This document shows, one piece after another, positions 13,657-14,009 of a stretch of DNA of 14,009 bases. The notes beneath the pieces are model-generated. The model made no database searches. It was not told the origin of the DNA and was given only the letters and a program-made list of their open reading frames with translations. The position numbers and the translations under genes are program-made. The DNA is from DAITMV01 sp046318595. Lineage in GTDB: Bacteria; Pseudomonadota; Gammaproteobacteria; Burkholderiales; Burkholderiaceae_B. The DNA lies in assembly GCA_046318595.1 (NCBI GenBank), contig JBKCTV010000070.1, positions 1 through 14,009 of the forward strand. The letters are read 5' to 3'. The number at the start of each line of letters is the position of its first letter. Within the stretch, counting starts at the first letter, position 1.

Positions 13657-14009
13657 GGTAGTTTTAGCACACCGGAAAGGTTTGACAAACTGCCAGTTGC
13701 TCAGCATCGTAGGCTTTATCGGCCTGCCCGAGCGTCACTCTACCCACTGCAACTGCACACGATGGCTTGAGCTTCATCACTCTTCATGCAGTCACTTGTA
13801 GCAAAGTGATTGATATGTTCCGGAGCAGCCGAGAACCCACGATGCACACCCCGAAATCTGAGCACAATCCCCTCACCCTGATTTAGCCAATTTTCAGTGG
13901 AACTATTGGCTGATTATCTGCACCAAATAGGAAAGATACTCACTCGATCAGACGCTGGCGGCTTCATCCTCAAGTCAAACTCGACGAAGCACCTGTCGAT
14001 AACCAACTG
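13657..14009. other. Unassigned region right of flgN, lower GC, no convincing gene
   Basis: This 353-base stretch has no complete reading frame with a start and recognisable protein. GC is about 50% by hand count over 13681-13980, visibly lower than the flagellar genes. A perfect 7-bp inverted repeat, AGCCAAT (13885-13891) / ATTGGCT (13905-13911), lies within it. Two frames stay open to the window edge: plus strand from 13882 (no good start) and minus strand from 14009 to a TAA at 13916-13914, which would be the C-terminal end of something outside the window. I do not recognise either product. No intrinsic terminator for flgN is visible. The edge of an insertion sequence or other foreign segment is possible but not shown. 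Confidence 0.5.
13885..13911. repeat. Perfect 7-bp inverted repeat (possible hairpin)
   Basis: AGCCAAT at 13885-13891 and ATTGGCT at 13905-13911 are exact reverse complements separated by 13 bases. There is no T-run after the stem, so it is not a standard terminator. It could be part of a mobile-element end or a chance hairpin. Confidence 0.4.

Noticed and set aside
13709..13727. GTAGGC / GCCTGC stem right of flgN as the flgAMN terminator
   Set aside because: The stem needs a wobble pair and is not followed by a T-run.
13713..13880. Plus-strand open stretch right of flgN as a gene
   Set aside because: Its only ATG codons lie late in the frame, there is no ribosome site, and the product shows no recognisable family.
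1..14009. CRISPR arrays, tRNA or rRNA genes, phage or transposase genes
   Set aside because: Reading both strands showed no regularly spaced repeats, no RNA gene signatures and no recognisable mobile-element protein.

Overview
This window is a classical Gram-negative flagellar rod/hook gene block with chemotaxis adaptation genes attached. It most likely comes from a betaproteobacterium. The clues are the outer-membrane L-ring and periplasmic P-ring genes (flgH, flgI), the divergent flgAMN / flgB-L arrangement, and a GreB with the long acidic N-terminal extension and 'MNKA' start that I associate with betaproteobacterial GreB. The genus cannot be fixed from the sequence.

Minus strand, read right to left from about 11.87 kb to 1: flgB, flgC, flgD, flgE, flgF, flgG, flgH, flgI, flgJ, flgK, flgL, cheR, cheB and then greB, which runs off the left edge. 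Gaps are 2-50 bases, and flgI and flgJ overlap by one base, so this looks like one long operon. Gene order follows assembly: proximal rod (FlgB, C, F), distal rod (FlgG), hook cap (FlgD), hook (FlgE), L- and P-rings (FlgH, FlgI), rod cap (FlgJ) and hook-filament junction (FlgK, FlgL). The operon then passes into the receptor methyltransferase CheR and methylesterase CheB, which set chemoreceptor adaptation, and finally into the transcript-cleavage factor GreB.

Plus strand, left to right from 12.05 to 13.66 kb: flgA (P-ring chaperone), flgM (anti-sigma-28) and flgN (export chaperone for FlgK/FlgL). The flgB-flgA intergenic region (11.87-12.05 kb) holds candidate sigma-28 promoters for flgA, a palindrome and a repeated 7-mer. 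A near-consensus sigma-28 promoter lies between flgA and flgM, consistent with the known FlgM/sigma-28 feedback loop.

The right end (13.66-14.01 kb) has lower GC (about 50% by hand count over 13681-13980), no convincing gene, and one perfect 7-bp inverted repeat. It could be the edge of a different element.

No wholly new system is evident. The points most worth a second look are the short single-domain FlgJ lacking the muramidase half, the FlgI protein lacking the second cysteine of the enterobacterial disulfide, cheR-cheB without cheD at the end of the flg operon, the repeated motifs in the divergent promoter region, and the unexplained right end.
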